From positions 434,001 to 498,000 of the forward strand of contig FQWG01000002.1 of assembly GCA_900129595.1 (NCBI GenBank): a stretch of DNA of 64,000 bases, written 5' to 3'. The DNA is from Flavobacterium frigidimaris (GTDB taxonomy: Bacteria; Bacteroidota; Bacteroidia; Flavobacteriales; Flavobacteriaceae). Made by a program: the position numbers and the translations under genes. The notes beneath the pieces were generated by a model. That model was not told the DNA's origin and did not search any database. It saw nothing but the letters and a program-made list of their open reading frames with translations. Shown in pieces: positions 51,521 to 61,074 of the stretch (position 1 is its first letter; each line of letters opens with the position of its first letter).

Positions 51521-53977
51521 ATGAAGAATAAATTCATAATTTCTTTTTTGAGCTTTTGTTTTTTTCTATTAGCAGGCACAACAATTTCAGCACAGGAAAA
51601 AGCAACCTTAAAAGGTAAAATATCTTTAAACGATAACGAATCTCCTGAGGGAATTTCCCTTGCTCTGAAAGGAACAAGATTTGGAACAGTTACTGACCAG
51701 GATGGTAATTATAGAATAAAAAACATCAAGCCGGGAACTTACACTTTAAAAATTTCTGCAGTTGGATATAATACTACTGAAAGAAAAATTACATTTAAAG
51801 AAGGTGACGAACTTACTGAAAACTTCAACCTGACTTCAAACTCAGAAGAACTAACGGAAGTTGTGGTAAACAGCAGAAAAAATCATTTTGCCCGTAAAGA
51901 AAATCAGCAAGTATCAAGATTGCCACTTAAAAATCTTGAAAATCCACAAGTTTATACCACTATCACAGGCGAAGTATTAAAAGAACAAGTAGTAACTAAT
52001 TTTGATGATGCTTTAAAAAATGCTTCCGGTATTACACAACTTTGGGCCGCTACAGGTCGTGGCGGAGATGGTGCAGGATATTATTCTCTTAGAGGTTTTG
52101 CCGTACAGCCAACAATGGTTAACGGTTTACCGGGTTTGACAAACGGAAGTTTAGATCCAGCAAACATTGACAGAATCGAAATCATAAAAGGACCATCAGG
52201 GACTTTATTTGGAAGCAGTTTAATTTCGTACGGAGGATTAATAAATACTACCACAAAAAGACCTTACAAAGGATTTGGAGGAGAAGTAAATTACACTGGC
52301 GGAAGTTATGGTTTGAATCGTGTTACTGTAGATCTGAACACAGCATTAAATGATAAAAAAACTATAAACTTCAGAATTAATTCAGCATACAACAAACAAG
52401 AAAGCTTTCAGGATGCTGGTTTTAGAGAATCCTTTTTTATTGCTCCATCATTATCTTACGAAGTAAACGACAGATTATCATTTTTGGTAAACACGGAGTT
52501 TATGAGCAACGAAACAACAAATCCTACTATGTTGTTTTTAGACCGAAGCAACCCTTTAAGAGTTCACAATATCTCTGAATTAAAATACGACAACAAACGT
52601 TCTTACACTAGTAATGAACTTACCCTAAAAACACCTTCGTATAACATACAGGCACAAATGAATTATAAACTTTCTGACCAATGGAAATCGCAAACCGTTT
52701 TCTCTTCAAGTTCAGCAAAGTCCACAGGAAACTACGCTTATTTATATGAAGAAACAAGCGAATCCAAATATGACGACATAAAAAGCGGAATTGTTTTGGG
52801 AAGATCTTTTACCTATCAGGATAGTAAAAACATCACTACTGACATCCAGCAAAATTTTATTGGTGATTTCAAAATCGGAGATTTAAGAAACAGAATTGTA
52901 GTTGGTTTTGATTATTTCAACAGAACAGCAACAGATCATGGTTCTGGATATTTTACTAACGGAATTGTATACATTGGCGACGATTTACAAACTTTCAACT
53001 CTAAATTTGGTCCGTCAAATGGCGGTGACACAGGAATCCTGACAAAAGCAGAATCTGATGTTATTGTAGGCAACAGCCCAAGAAACAACAACAAAACGAA
53101 ACAAGAAGTTTACAGCGCTTATTTTTCAGATGTATTCAACTTCACACCTGCCTTATCAGCAATGGTAAGCTTACGTGCTGATCGTTTCATTAATAGTGGT
53201 GATATTTCAACAGATACCGATAACTATAATCAAACCGCATTTTCTCCAAAATTTGGTTTAGTTTACCAACCTATTTTAGATAAAGTATCGCTTTTTGCCA
53301 ACTACATGAATGGTTTTGCAAACGTTGCCCCTGGTGAAGATGTTAATGGCACGACAAGAACGCCAAGAACTTTTAATCCTGAACACGCTAACCAATTTGA
53401 GGCAGGTACTAAACTGAATCTTCTAAAAGATAAAGTGTATACTACTTTTAGTTATTACGATATCAAAGTAACAGATCAGGTCTATAGTATAAGAACTTCA
53501 GCAACTCAAATAACAAATTACCAAAATGGTGGTCAGCACAATAAAGGTTTTGAAGCCGAAATCGTAGCCAATCCAGTTGCTGGGTTAAATATTATGCTGG
53601 GGTACAGTTACAATGACGCAAAATTAACTGCCGGCGATCCTGATTTCGTAGGTTTCAGACCTGAGAGTTCCGGACCTCAAAATTTAGCCAACCTTTGGGC
53701 AAGCTACAAATTTACTCAAGGTTCATTAAGAGGATTTGGTTTAGGATTTGGAGGAAATTATGTTGGAGATAACAAAATCATGAACAGAGCAACAGCAGGA
53801 ACATTCACAATTCCGGAATATGTAGCCTTGAATTCATCTTTGTTTTATAGTGCCGAAAAGTTTTCAATCAATCTAAAAGTAAACAATATTACGAACGAAG
53901 AAATTTATGATGGCTGGTCAACCATTCATCCAAAAGATCCTCGAACTTTTGCCGCAAGTTTTACTTATAAGTTCTAA
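51521..53977 (+). CDS. TonB-dependent siderophore receptor
   Basis: An 818-residue receptor with signal peptide (about residues 1-24, TTISAQ), a carboxypeptidase-like domain (LKGTRFGTVTDQDGNYRIKN), a plug with the siderophore-receptor TTITGEVLKEQV and FGSSLISYGGLINTTTKRPY, and a barrel ending in FAASFTYKF. The plug contains YYSLRGFAVQPTMVNGLPGL, a siderophore-receptor type. It is followed by small membrane genes and two PepSY proteins, which support iron-siderophore uptake; the siderophore itself is unknown. Confidence 0.88.
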   Translation: MKNKFIISFLSFCFFLLAGTTISAQEKATLKGKISLNDNESPEGISLALKGTRFGTVTDQDGNYRIKNIKPGTYTLKISAVGYNTTERKITFKEGDELTENFNLTSNSEELTEVVVNSRKNHFARKENQQVSRLPLKNLENPQVYTTITGEVLKEQVVTNFDDALKNASGITQLWAATGRGGDGAGYYSLRGFAVQPTMVNGLPGLTNGSLDPANIDRIEIIKGPSGTLFGSSLISYGGLINTTTKRPYKGFGGEVNYTGGSYGLNRVTVDLNTALNDKKTINFRINSAYNKQESFQDAGFRESFFIAPSLSYEVNDRLSFLVNTEFMSNETTNPTMLFLDRSNPLRVHNISELKYDNKRSYTSNELTLKTPSYNIQAQMNYKLSDQWKSQTVFSSSSAKSTGNYAYLYEETSESKYDDIKSGIVLGRSFTYQDSKNITTDIQQNFIGDFKIGDLRNRIVVGFDYFNRTATDHGSGYFTNGIVYIGDDLQTFNSKFGPSNGGDTGILTKAESDVIVGNSPRNNNKTKQEVYSAYFSDVFNFTPALSAMVSLRADRFINSGDISTDTDNYNQTAFSPKFGLVYQPILDKVSLFANYMNGFANVAPGEDVNGTTRTPRTFNPEHANQFEAGTKLNLLKDKVYTTFSYYDIKVTDQVYSIRTSATQITNYQNGGQHNKGFEAEIVANPVAGLNIMLGYSYNDAKLTAGDPDFVGFRPESSGPQNLANLWASYKFTQGSLRGFGLGFGGNYVGDNKIMNRATAGTFTIPEYVALNSSLFYSAEKFSINLKVNNITNEEIYDGWSTIHPKDPRTFAASFTYKF

Positions 53978-53987
53978 CATAAAGACA

Positions 53988-54022
53988 AAACACCTTTCTC
54001 TTACAGCAGAAAGGTGTTTTTT
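53988..54022 (+). terminator. hairpin after the siderophore receptor
   Basis: AACACCTTTCT / AGAAAGGTGTT with an 8-base loop and a T-run. It may terminate only partly and reduce expression of the genes behind. A GTG that could start the next frame lies in this hairpin. Confidence 0.7.
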
Positions 54023-54037
54023 AAATTCTATGAAATT

Positions 54038-54370
54038 ATGATAACAATAGCAAGCCTTATCGTTTTTTTAGCTTTTTACACGCTTTACTATACCTCAAAA
54101 AGAGCCACATTATCTTATGATCTGGGTTTTGAGAAATGGATGAAAAGCAATCCTAAACCAACCAAATATATGGGCTTGGGGCTTCTTTTATTAGCATATT
54201 CACTTTGGCTCTTTACTCAGTCTTTGTGTTGCGGGACTTTAATGTTTTTTATCCAGCTTATGACTGTAGGAAGTTTGATTATTATTTTAGCACCATTAAA
54301 GAAAATTAGCCGATTTGCTATTATTGCTCTTTTCGTGATTGTGGCTTTAATAGAATTTTATTACAACTAA
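54038..54370 (+). CDS. small inner-membrane protein of siderophore locus (DUF3325-like)
   Basis: Start ATG 54038 (110 residues, MITIASLIVFLAFYTLYYTS) is chosen because the earlier GTG at 54014 is inside a terminator. It has three or four membrane helices with a CCGTLMFFIQ segment. Small proteins of this kind occur beside PepSY reductases in siderophore gene clusters. No enzymatic motif is seen; a structural role in the complex is likely but inferred. Confidence 0.6.
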   Translation: MITIASLIVFLAFYTLYYTSKRATLSYDLGFEKWMKSNPKPTKYMGLGLLLLAYSLWLFTQSLCCGTLMFFIQLMTVGSLIIILAPLKKISRFAIIALFVIVALIEFYYN

Positions 54371-54388
54371 CTTATTTCTAACCAAAAT

Positions 54389-54691
54389 ATGCCAGCAAAT
54401 CCTAAATATCTAACCCAATCTATATGGCAGCGAATTGCCAAAATTACAGCTGCCATACTTGGCGGCTATTTTGTTTCAGTCAGTTTTCATTTGGCTTTAG
54501 CAGCCTGGTTCAACCGTGCTAATATCTTAATGACCATGGCTTTTAGCGGATTCATTCTTTGGGTGGCGCTTATGGTAATTGCTTTTTTAGCAAAAAGCGG
54601 ATGGAAAATCTGGGGTATATATCTACTTCTTACTTTAGTTTTTTCTCTTTTTATTTATCTGGGTCAAACCTGCAATCCGATAGCAAAATAA
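54389..54691 (+). CDS. small inner-membrane protein of siderophore locus (DUF3649-like)
   Basis: A 100-residue protein with three membrane helices (KITAAILGGYFVSVSFHLAL, MTMAFSGFILWVALMVIAFL, YLLLTLVFSLFIYL). It resembles the small DUF3649-type iron-uptake proteins that sit next to PepSY genes. It starts 18 bases after the previous gene and ends three bases before the PepSY gene, so all are in one operon. Confidence 0.6.
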   Translation: MPANPKYLTQSIWQRIAKITAAILGGYFVSVSFHLALAAWFNRANILMTMAFSGFILWVALMVIAFLAKSGWKIWGIYLLLTLVFSLFIYLGQTCNPIAK

Positions 54692-54694
54692 CTT

Positions 54695-56245
54695 ATGAAT
54701 AACCGTAATTATAATATCTACTTTCATACGCATACCGTTAGCGGAATTGTTATCAGTGTGGTACTTTTTGTGATTTTTTTTGCTGGATCTTTTTCTTTTT
54801 TCAGGGATGATATCAACAACTGGGAAAGAAATGAATCTACTGCTATTACCAAAGAAATTCAGCTGGACTACGATAAGGCCTTAAAAAAACTAGACAAGGA
54901 ATACGTTCTGCACGGAAGAAATATTACCATTTCTAAACCAAGCAACGAAAGAAGAGTTGCCGTTTATATGGAAGGCACGAAAGATACTTTGGCTCCGGCC
55001 AAACAAAAAGAAGGAAGCTTTTTCTATCTCGACACCAAAACCTTTAAAACATTCACTTATGAACAATCTTATTCGCTAGGTGAATTTTTATACCGTTTGC
55101 ATTTCTTAGCTCAAATTCCTTATCCTGTTGGTTATTACCTATCAGGGTTTGTCGCTTTATTTTTCTTATTTGCAATCGTAACCGGTGTTTTATTGCACTG
55201 GAAAAAAATTGTTTCTAATTTTTACATTTTCCGTCCAAAGGAAAAATTAAAAACATTATGGACAGATGCACATACAGCATTAGGAATGATTGGCCTGCCG
55301 TTTCAGTTTGTATATGCTGTAACCGGAGCATTTTTTATGATCAAGCTTTTAATAGTTGCACCTGCCGTGATGACTTTGTACAAAGGCGATCAGGATAAAC
55401 TGTACAAAGAATTAGAATACACTGATCCGGATTATAAATTTGATAATAAAAAACTGGCTGTTCCTTTTAACATTGATCAATTAGTCGCAAAAGCAAAAAG
55501 CAACTGGAAAGATTTTGAAATTACTCGTGTTTTTATTCAGAATTATGGCGATGCCAATATGCATGTTTTGGTTGAAGGTGAAATGCTGAGCAGTAAAAAA
55601 TTCACAGGAATAGGAAAAGTAGTTTACCGAATTGCCGACGGAAAAGAAATTGCAAAGAAAAACCCTGTCACACAAAACAACTATTTAGATGTTGTGAAAA
55701 ATGTTTTATACAAAATTCATTTTGGTGATTATGGCGGTTATGCTTTAAGAATCATAAGTTTCGTTTTAGGAATCATAACTTGTTTTGTCATCATTTCCGG
55801 AGTTATGATTTGGTTAGTTGCCAGACAAAAAAACAATTTACCAGAGAAAAAAAGACGTTTCAATGCTGCGGTAGTTCGCATCTATCTGGCAATTTGCCTG
55901 AGCATGTACCCTATTACAGCCTTAGCATTTATTGGCTCAAAAATATTTTATCCTTTAAGTCAATCGAACTTATTCAGCCTTTATTTTGGAGGATGGCTAT
56001 TGTTAACCCTATTTTTTATCCTTAAAAAGAATGATGCGTTTACAAATAGATTCTGTCTAATTTCAGGAAGTATTTTAGGATTTCTAATTCCAATTACAAA
56101 CGGAATCGTATCCGGAAACTGGTTTTGGAATTCGTTTATGCAAAATCACATTCAGGTTTTCTTTATAGATGTTTTCTGGATTATTTTGGCATCCCTAACA
56201 CTATACATTTCATTTACTTTGAAGTCAAAAAAAGCCGTTTCCTAA
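54695..56245 (+). CDS. PepSY-domain membrane protein (probable ferric-siderophore reductase)
   Basis: A 516-residue inner-membrane protein of the PepSY-TM family. It begins FHTHTVSGIVISVVLFVIFF with the family's His-containing first helix, and has extra-membrane PepSY regions, one large periplasmic loop (about residues 65-130) and about seven helices. Several conserved His (YFHTHT, LYRLHFL, LLHWKK, DAHTALG) could bind haem. In other bacteria such proteins strip iron from siderophores by reduction; that is my inference here. Confidence 0.78.
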   Translation: MNNRNYNIYFHTHTVSGIVISVVLFVIFFAGSFSFFRDDINNWERNESTAITKEIQLDYDKALKKLDKEYVLHGRNITISKPSNERRVAVYMEGTKDTLAPAKQKEGSFFYLDTKTFKTFTYEQSYSLGEFLYRLHFLAQIPYPVGYYLSGFVALFFLFAIVTGVLLHWKKIVSNFYIFRPKEKLKTLWTDAHTALGMIGLPFQFVYAVTGAFFMIKLLIVAPAVMTLYKGDQDKLYKELEYTDPDYKFDNKKLAVPFNIDQLVAKAKSNWKDFEITRVFIQNYGDANMHVLVEGEMLSSKKFTGIGKVVYRIADGKEIAKKNPVTQNNYLDVVKNVLYKIHFGDYGGYALRIISFVLGIITCFVIISGVMIWLVARQKNNLPEKKRRFNAAVVRIYLAICLSMYPITALAFIGSKIFYPLSQSNLFSLYFGGWLLLTLFFILKKNDAFTNRFCLISGSILGFLIPITNGIVSGNWFWNSFMQNHIQVFFIDVFWIILASLTLYISFTLKSKKAVS

Positions 56246-56308
56246 AAATTAGCTTAAATAATTTGCCCTCTATGGATTAAGCATTTACTTTTACGCTTTA
56301 TTCAAAAC

Positions 56309-57430
56309 ATGGGTTTAAAAAAACAAATACGCTTTCTGCATAAATGGCTCGGGTTAATTTCCGGGCTTATTGTTTTTATCATAAGTATTACCGGCTGTAT
56401 CTTTTGTTTTCATGATGAAATAAAAGACATTACCAGAAAAGAATGGCGATTGGTTGAACCTCAGAACAAGCCTTTCATGTTCGCATCAGTTTTACAGGAA
56501 AAGGCAAAAGAAATTCTCCCAGATTACAAACAATCGATGGTTTCTTTTTACGGAAAAAACAGATCTGCAATTGTGTATACTTATTCCGGTACAGAAAACC
56601 GCTATCTCTACTTTAATCCGTACACAGGAAAACATCTAAAAACCGAAGATCCGGAAACAGATTTCTTCATCATTGTAGAATACATACATCTGTATTTGCT
56701 TTTACCGGATTATATCGGCAAACACATTATTGGAGGTGCGACCATCATTTTTATTCTATTACTGATTTCGGGAATTATTCAATGGTGGCCAAAGAAAAAG
56801 AAAGATCTCAAGAGAAGCCTCTCCGTAAAATGGTCTGCAAAATGGCGTCGGGTAAATTACGACTGGCACAATACATCCGGATTTTATATTTCGATAGTTG
56901 CTGCGGTTATGGCCATTACTGGTCTAACATTCACTTACGAATGGGTTGGAGACGGCATTTACAAAACCTTTAATTTTGGCGGCGATAAAGCTTTAGAAAC
57001 AAAAACGCCCATAATAGACACAACATCGTTTGAATACAATACTTCTGCAGCGATAGACCGGGCACTTTATCACACGATGAAAAAAAATCCCGAAGCTGAA
57101 ATGTTTTATGTAATGATACCACAAAAGAAAGGCGATATCATAAATACAGGAGCCTATCCGCATACTTTACGATACGATCATCAAAGCAATTATTATTTTC
57201 ATCCCTACCACGGAGAATTACTTCAAAGTCAGACGTTTGATAAAAAAAGTTTAGGTTTACAAGTTGTCGAAATGAATTATGGCATTCATACAGGGCAAAT
57301 CTTAGATCTGCCGGGAAAAATTATTGCATTTATTGTCAGTCTGATTGCCGCTGCTTTACCCGTAACCGGTTTTGTGATTTGGTATGGAAGAAGAAATAAA
57401 TCCTGCAAAAAGATCAAGATCAAGGCGTAA
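56309..57430 (+). CDS. second PepSY-domain membrane protein
   Basis: A 373-residue relative of the preceding protein: MGLKKQIRFLHKWLGLISGL first helix with conserved His, PepSY loop (FMFASVLQEKAKEILPDYKQ), and later helices with VEYIHLYLLLPDYIG, DWHNTSGFY and MNYGIHTGQILDLPG. The His residues in each pair of helices are placed like haem ligands. It begins 63 bases after the first PepSY gene. Two PepSY proteins side by side suggest a paired electron-transfer step in iron uptake. Confidence 0.78.
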   Translation: MGLKKQIRFLHKWLGLISGLIVFIISITGCIFCFHDEIKDITRKEWRLVEPQNKPFMFASVLQEKAKEILPDYKQSMVSFYGKNRSAIVYTYSGTENRYLYFNPYTGKHLKTEDPETDFFIIVEYIHLYLLLPDYIGKHIIGGATIIFILLLISGIIQWWPKKKKDLKRSLSVKWSAKWRRVNYDWHNTSGFYISIVAAVMAITGLTFTYEWVGDGIYKTFNFGGDKALETKTPIIDTTSFEYNTSAAIDRALYHTMKKNPEAEMFYVMIPQKKGDIINTGAYPHTLRYDHQSNYYFHPYHGELLQSQTFDKKSLGLQVVEMNYGIHTGQILDLPGKIIAFIVSLIAAALPVTGFVIWYGRRNKSCKKIKIKA

Positions 57431-57480
57431 AAAATTTAACCACTTAGAACGCACGTTTTTATCTTATAATTACAAACGAG

Positions 57481-57520
57481 AAATTCGCAAAGCTATACTT
57501 GATAAAGCTTTGCGAATTTT
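57481..57520 (+). terminator. terminator after the PepSY operon
   Basis: A perfect 14-bp stem, AAATTCGCAAAGCT / AGCTTTGCGAATTT, with an 11-base loop and a T-run. Confidence 0.8.
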
Positions 57521-57544
57521 GCGTTTGTATAAAATCTTACAAAT

Positions 57545-57568
57545 AAAAAACCGCTGATTAAAGCGGTT
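57545..57568 (-). terminator. terminator of the YwqK-like gene
   Basis: AACCGCT / AGCGGTT with a short loop; on the minus strand it is followed by a T-run, at the end of the YwqK-like gene. Confidence 0.6.
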
Positions 57569-57591
57569 CTTGTTGTGTCATTCGAAATATC

Positions 57592-57939
57592 TTAATTTCT
57601 ATTGGCTAAAGCATTTTTCTGTAAATTTTTTACTGAAGTGATTTTGCTGTTTTGATAAGCAACTTCACAAAGATTTTTTTCATTGAAGAAAACCCAATTT
57701 CCAGTTTTCAATCCGTCTGTGTATTCTCCTACCGCCACTTTATTTCCTCTTTCATCATACGATACCCAAACTCCATCTAATTTACCGTCTTTAAAAAAGC
57801 CTTGTTGTTGCACCTTACCATTTTCATAATAATAAGTAGCTTTTACTTTGTTTCCAACAGCTTCTAATTCCGGGTTTACTTCTTGTGCAACTAGAATTCC
57901 AGAGAACAATATTGCAACTAAAATTACACACTTTTTCAT
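57592..57939 (-). CDS. YwqK-like (MORN-type repeat) secreted protein
   Basis: Start ATG 57939 (115 residues) begins with a signal peptide (MKKCVILVAILFSGILVAQ); the frame open to 57975 overlaps a promoter box. The mature part has the YwqK-type repeats VKATYYYENGKVQQQGFFKD, GKLDGVWVSYDERGNKVAVG, and EYTDGLKTGNWVFFNEKN. Similar proteins are called YwqK-family antitoxins, but no toxin gene lies near, so the name says little about function. It is a single secreted protein. Confidence 0.72.
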   Translation of the reverse strand: MKKCVILVAILFSGILVAQEVNPELEAVGNKVKATYYYENGKVQQQGFFKDGKLDGVWVSYDERGNKVAVGEYTDGLKTGNWVFFNEKNLCEVAYQNSKITSVKNLQKNALANRN

Positions 57940-57972
57940 ATCTTTAGGTATTAATGTTATCAAATAGTATAT

Positions 57973-57980
57973 CAAATATA
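57973..57980 (-). promoter_or_regulatory. -7 box of the YwqK-like gene
   Basis: TATATTTG on the minus strand, 33 bases before the ATG at 57939. Confidence 0.45.
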
Positions 57981-58067
57981 CTTATTTGTTTACATTAAAA
58001 AAACTTTTACTTAACAATTTGGTAACATTAGATAAAAGCTTAACATTGGAAAATGATGAAAAACAAA

Positions 58068-58093
58068 AAAACCAACGCCTAAGCCTTGGTTTT
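58068..58093 (-). terminator. probable terminator of the thioredoxin-like gene
   Basis: AAAACCAA / TTGGTTTT pair around a short loop, with A/T tails; weak but at the right place. Confidence 0.4.
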
Positions 58094-58150
58094 ACTGGTA
58101 TTTTATAAAAAAGCAAATTTTACGATATCGTTATAAATTTCGTAAATAAA

Positions 58151-59146
58151 CTACTTCAATAACGAATCTAATTGCTTCTGAAGGTCTGGAGACGATGGTC
58201 GGTTAGCATCAGAGCTTAAAACATTTCCGTTAGGATCAACTATGATAAATCTCGGAATTCCTGTAACACCGTAATTCGTTACAAACTCAGATTCCCAATC
58301 CTTATCTGCAAATAATTGTACACCGCCTAAGTTTTTATCCGTTACAAATTTTTTCCATTTTTCATTGTCCTTTGCCTTATCAATTGAAATACTGACAAAC
58401 TCAATATTTTTTCCGTGATACTTTTCTTCAATTTTTTGCAGGTAAGGAATTTCAGCTCTGCATGGCGCGCACCAGGTTGCCCAAAGATCAATGTAAACAT
58501 ATTTTCCTTTCAGGTCAGAAAGTTTAGTTTTTCCTCCTTTGTGATTTTCATAATCAAAACCCGGAGAAGGTTTTCCTTTAAGTTTATTTGCTTTCGAGGC
58601 TCTTTCATATTCCTGAACCGCATATTGATTAAAACTTTCAAAACTCTGTTTTAATGCCGCTTTAAACTCAGGATCAAAATTTCCTTTCTCAACATTTTCA
58701 ATATCTTCTTTCTTCTTTGCCTCTAATAGCGAAGCAAACTCAGCAGGTTCTTTGGCGAAAGCCTCATCCCTGAATTTTTCATCTTTTAAGGCTTGTTGTG
58801 CCAGAAAATTACTTTCGTCAACCTCTTTTCCTTTATAAACAATTGTTTCGTCAAACTCTTTGGCATTCATTGTTAGATTGACTTCCGAATTTGGCTTTAA
58901 ATATAAATTAGAACTTTCTGTTCCGTCAGAGAACATATAAAATCCTTTTGGAGCCTCAAAATTGGCCACAAAAAGCTCTTTTTTATTAATCGGAATAACC
59001 TGTTTGAAATTGTCTCTTCCTTTAATCACCAGAGTATCACTATTTCTGTTGGCAATTTTAGCCGTAAATTTTACTTGATTTTTGGTTTGACCGATGACAT
59101 TCAAAGCGCTAAAAATCAACAGACCAGTTACAAAAAGTTTGTTCAT
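58151..59146 (-). CDS. TlpA-like thioredoxin with N-terminal DUF4369-type domain
   Basis: A 331-residue secreted protein (signal about residues 1-19, NVIGQ). Residues about 20-110 form the beta-rich DUF4369-like domain (TLVIKGRDNFKQVIPINKKE). A charged helical spacer with KEPAEFASLLEAKKKEDIEN leads to a thioredoxin fold at about 190-331 with active site Cys226-Ala-Pro-Cys229 in LWATWCAPCRAEIP. It is a periplasmic thiol-disulfide oxidoreductase of unknown partner. It stands alone, between a YwqK-like gene and aspS. Confidence 0.9.
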   Translation of the reverse strand: MNKLFVTGLLIFSALNVIGQTKNQVKFTAKIANRNSDTLVIKGRDNFKQVIPINKKELFVANFEAPKGFYMFSDGTESSNLYLKPNSEVNLTMNAKEFDETIVYKGKEVDESNFLAQQALKDEKFRDEAFAKEPAEFASLLEAKKKEDIENVEKGNFDPEFKAALKQSFESFNQYAVQEYERASKANKLKGKPSPGFDYENHKGGKTKLSDLKGKYVYIDLWATWCAPCRAEIPYLQKIEEKYHGKNIEFVSISIDKAKDNEKWKKFVTDKNLGGVQLFADKDWESEFVTNYGVTGIPRFIIVDPNGNVLSSDANRPSSPDLQKQLDSLLK

Positions 59147-59173
59147 ATAAATTAAAGTTTTTATTTAATGACT

Positions 59174-59181
59174 CAAATCTA
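59174..59181 (-). promoter_or_regulatory. -7 box of the thioredoxin-like gene
   Basis: TAGATTTG on the minus strand, 27 bases before the ATG at 59146; a TTG lies 16 bases further up. Confidence 0.4.
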
Positions 59182-59277
59182 AAGAAATTAAGACTGCCAA
59201 ATTTAAGAATTAACAAAATATTTCAAATTAATGAGCATCAAGTTACGACTTTACTATATTAATTTGAATTTTGTGTT

Positions 59278-59285
59278 TACTTTTG
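59278..59285 (+). promoter_or_regulatory. -7 box of aspS
   Basis: TACTTTTG matches TAnnTTTG, 18 bases before the ATG at 59304. Confidence 0.5.
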
Positions 59286-59303
59286 CAGTCTAAAATTTAG
59301 ATC

Positions 59304-61067
59304 ATGTATAGAAGTCATAATTGTGGCGAATTAAACGCCTCAAATATTAATACGGAAGTTACACTAGCGGGTTGGGTTCAGAAATCACGCGATAAAGGAT
59401 TTATGAATTGGGTCGATTTACGTGACCGTTACGGAATTACACAACTTATTTTCGACGAAAGCCGTACAGACAAAACTGTTTTTGAACTGGCAAAAACTCT
59501 TGGTAGAGAATTTGTAATTCAGGTAAAAGGAACTGTAATTGAACGTGAGGACAAGAACAAAAACAAAAACATGATTACCGGTGACATCGAAATTTTAGTT
59601 ACCGAATTAACTATACTTAACGCTGCCTTGACTCCTCCGTTTACTATTGAGGACGAAACTGACGGCGGTGAAGACATCAGAATGAAATATCGCTACCTTG
59701 ATATTAGAAGAAATCCTGTAAAAAACAGTTTATTATTCCGTCATAAAGTAGCAATGGAAGTTCGTAAATATTTGTCAGATTTAGATTTCTGCGAAGTTGA
59801 AACGCCTTACTTAATCAAATCAACTCCGGAAGGAGCAAGGGATTTCGTTGTACCAAGCCGTATGAACGAAGGACAATTTTATGCATTGCCACAATCACCG
59901 CAAACTTTCAAGCAATTATTGATGGTGGGTGGAATGGATAAATATTTCCAGATCGTAAAATGTTTCCGTGACGAAGATTTGCGTGCAGACCGTCAGCCTG
60001 AGTTTACACAAATCGATTGCGAAATGGCATTTGTGGAGCAAGAAGACATTTTGAATGTTTTTGAAGGTCTGACAAGACATTTACTAAAAGAAATTAAAGG
60101 TATTGAAGTAGATAAATTTCCAAGAATTACCTACGATTATGCCATGAAAACATATGGAAACGACAAACCGGACATTCGTTTTGGGATGGAATTTGGTGAG
60201 TTGAACGAATTTGCACAACACAAGGAATTCCCGGTATTCAATGCCGCTGAATTAGTTGTGGGAATTGCAGTTCCGGGAGCAGGAAATTATACCCGTAAAG
60301 AAATTGACGGATTGATTGACTGGGTAAAACGCCCGCAAGTTGGTGCATCAGGAATGGTGTATGCAAAATGCAATGACGACGGAACTTTTAAATCATCTGT
60401 AGATAAATTTTACGATCAGGAGGATTTAGGACAATGGGCAAAAATTACAGGAGCAAAACCTGGCGATATGATTTTTGTACTTTCCGGACCGGCCAACAAA
60501 ACACGTGCACAACTTTCTGCCCTTCGTATGGAATTAGCAACTCGTTTAGGATTGCGTAATCCTGAAGTATTCGCTCCTCTTTGGGTAATTGATTTCCCAT
60601 TATTAGAACTGGACGAAGAAAGTGGCCGTTATCACGCAATGCACCACCCGTTTACCTCTCCAAAACCGGAAGACATGGCATTATTAGAAACTGAACCCGG
60701 AAAAGTTCGTGCAAATGCTTATGATATGGTTATGAACGGAAATGAAATTGGCGGAGGATCTATTCGTATTCATGATAAAGCGACTCAGCAATTAATGTTC
60801 AAATACCTGGGCTTTACCGAAGAAGAAGCAAAAGCACAATTTGGCTTTTTAATGGATGCTTTTCAATTTGGAGCACCGCCACACGGAGGTTTAGCATTTG
60901 GTCTTGACAGATTAGTAGCGATCTTAGGAGGTCAGGAAACCATTAGAGATTTTATTGCGTTCCCTAAAAATAATTCAGGACGCGATGTGATGATTGATGC
61001 ACCTGCTGCGATCGATGAGACTCAGCTGAAAGAACTTTCAATTAAATTAGATATTAAACAATCTTAA
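59304..61067 (+). CDS. aspS: aspartyl-tRNA synthetase
   Basis: A 587-residue class II synthetase of bacterial type. The anticodon-binding OB domain starts the protein ([20 protein letters not shown]). Motif 2 reads [20 protein letters not shown] and motif 3 reads [19 protein letters not shown]. The insertion (GAD) domain typical of bacterial AspRS lies between motifs 2 and 3 (about residues 285-410). It charges tRNA-Asp. Two unknown genes follow with 7- and 2-base gaps. Confidence 0.96.
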   Translation: MYRSHNCGELNASNINTEVTLAGWVQKSRDKGFMNWVDLRDRYGITQLIFDESRTDKTVFELAKTLGREFVIQVKGTVIEREDKNKNKNMITGDIEILVTELTILNAALTPPFTIEDETDGGEDIRMKYRYLDIRRNPVKNSLLFRHKVAMEVRKYLSDLDFCEVETPYLIKSTPEGARDFVVPSRMNEGQFYALPQSPQTFKQLLMVGGMDKYFQIVKCFRDEDLRADRQPEFTQIDCEMAFVEQEDILNVFEGLTRHLLKEIKGIEVDKFPRITYDYAMKTYGNDKPDIRFGMEFGELNEFAQHKEFPVFNAAELVVGIAVPGAGNYTRKEIDGLIDWVKRPQVGASGMVYAKCNDDGTFKSSVDKFYDQEDLGQWAKITGAKPGDMIFVLSGPANKTRAQLSALRMELATRLGLRNPEVFAPLWVIDFPLLELDEESGRYHAMHHPFTSPKPEDMALLETEPGKVRANAYDMVMNGNEIGGGSIRIHDKATQQLMFKYLGFTEEEAKAQFGFLMDAFQFGAPPHGGLAFGLDRLVAILGGQETIRDFIAFPKNNSGRDVMIDAPAAIDETQLKELSIKLDIKQS

Positions 61068-61074
61068 AACTGAG

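Noticed and set aside
57592..57939. YwqK-family protein considered as a toxin-antitoxin pair
   Set aside because: No small toxin gene adjoins it and it is a secreted repeat protein.
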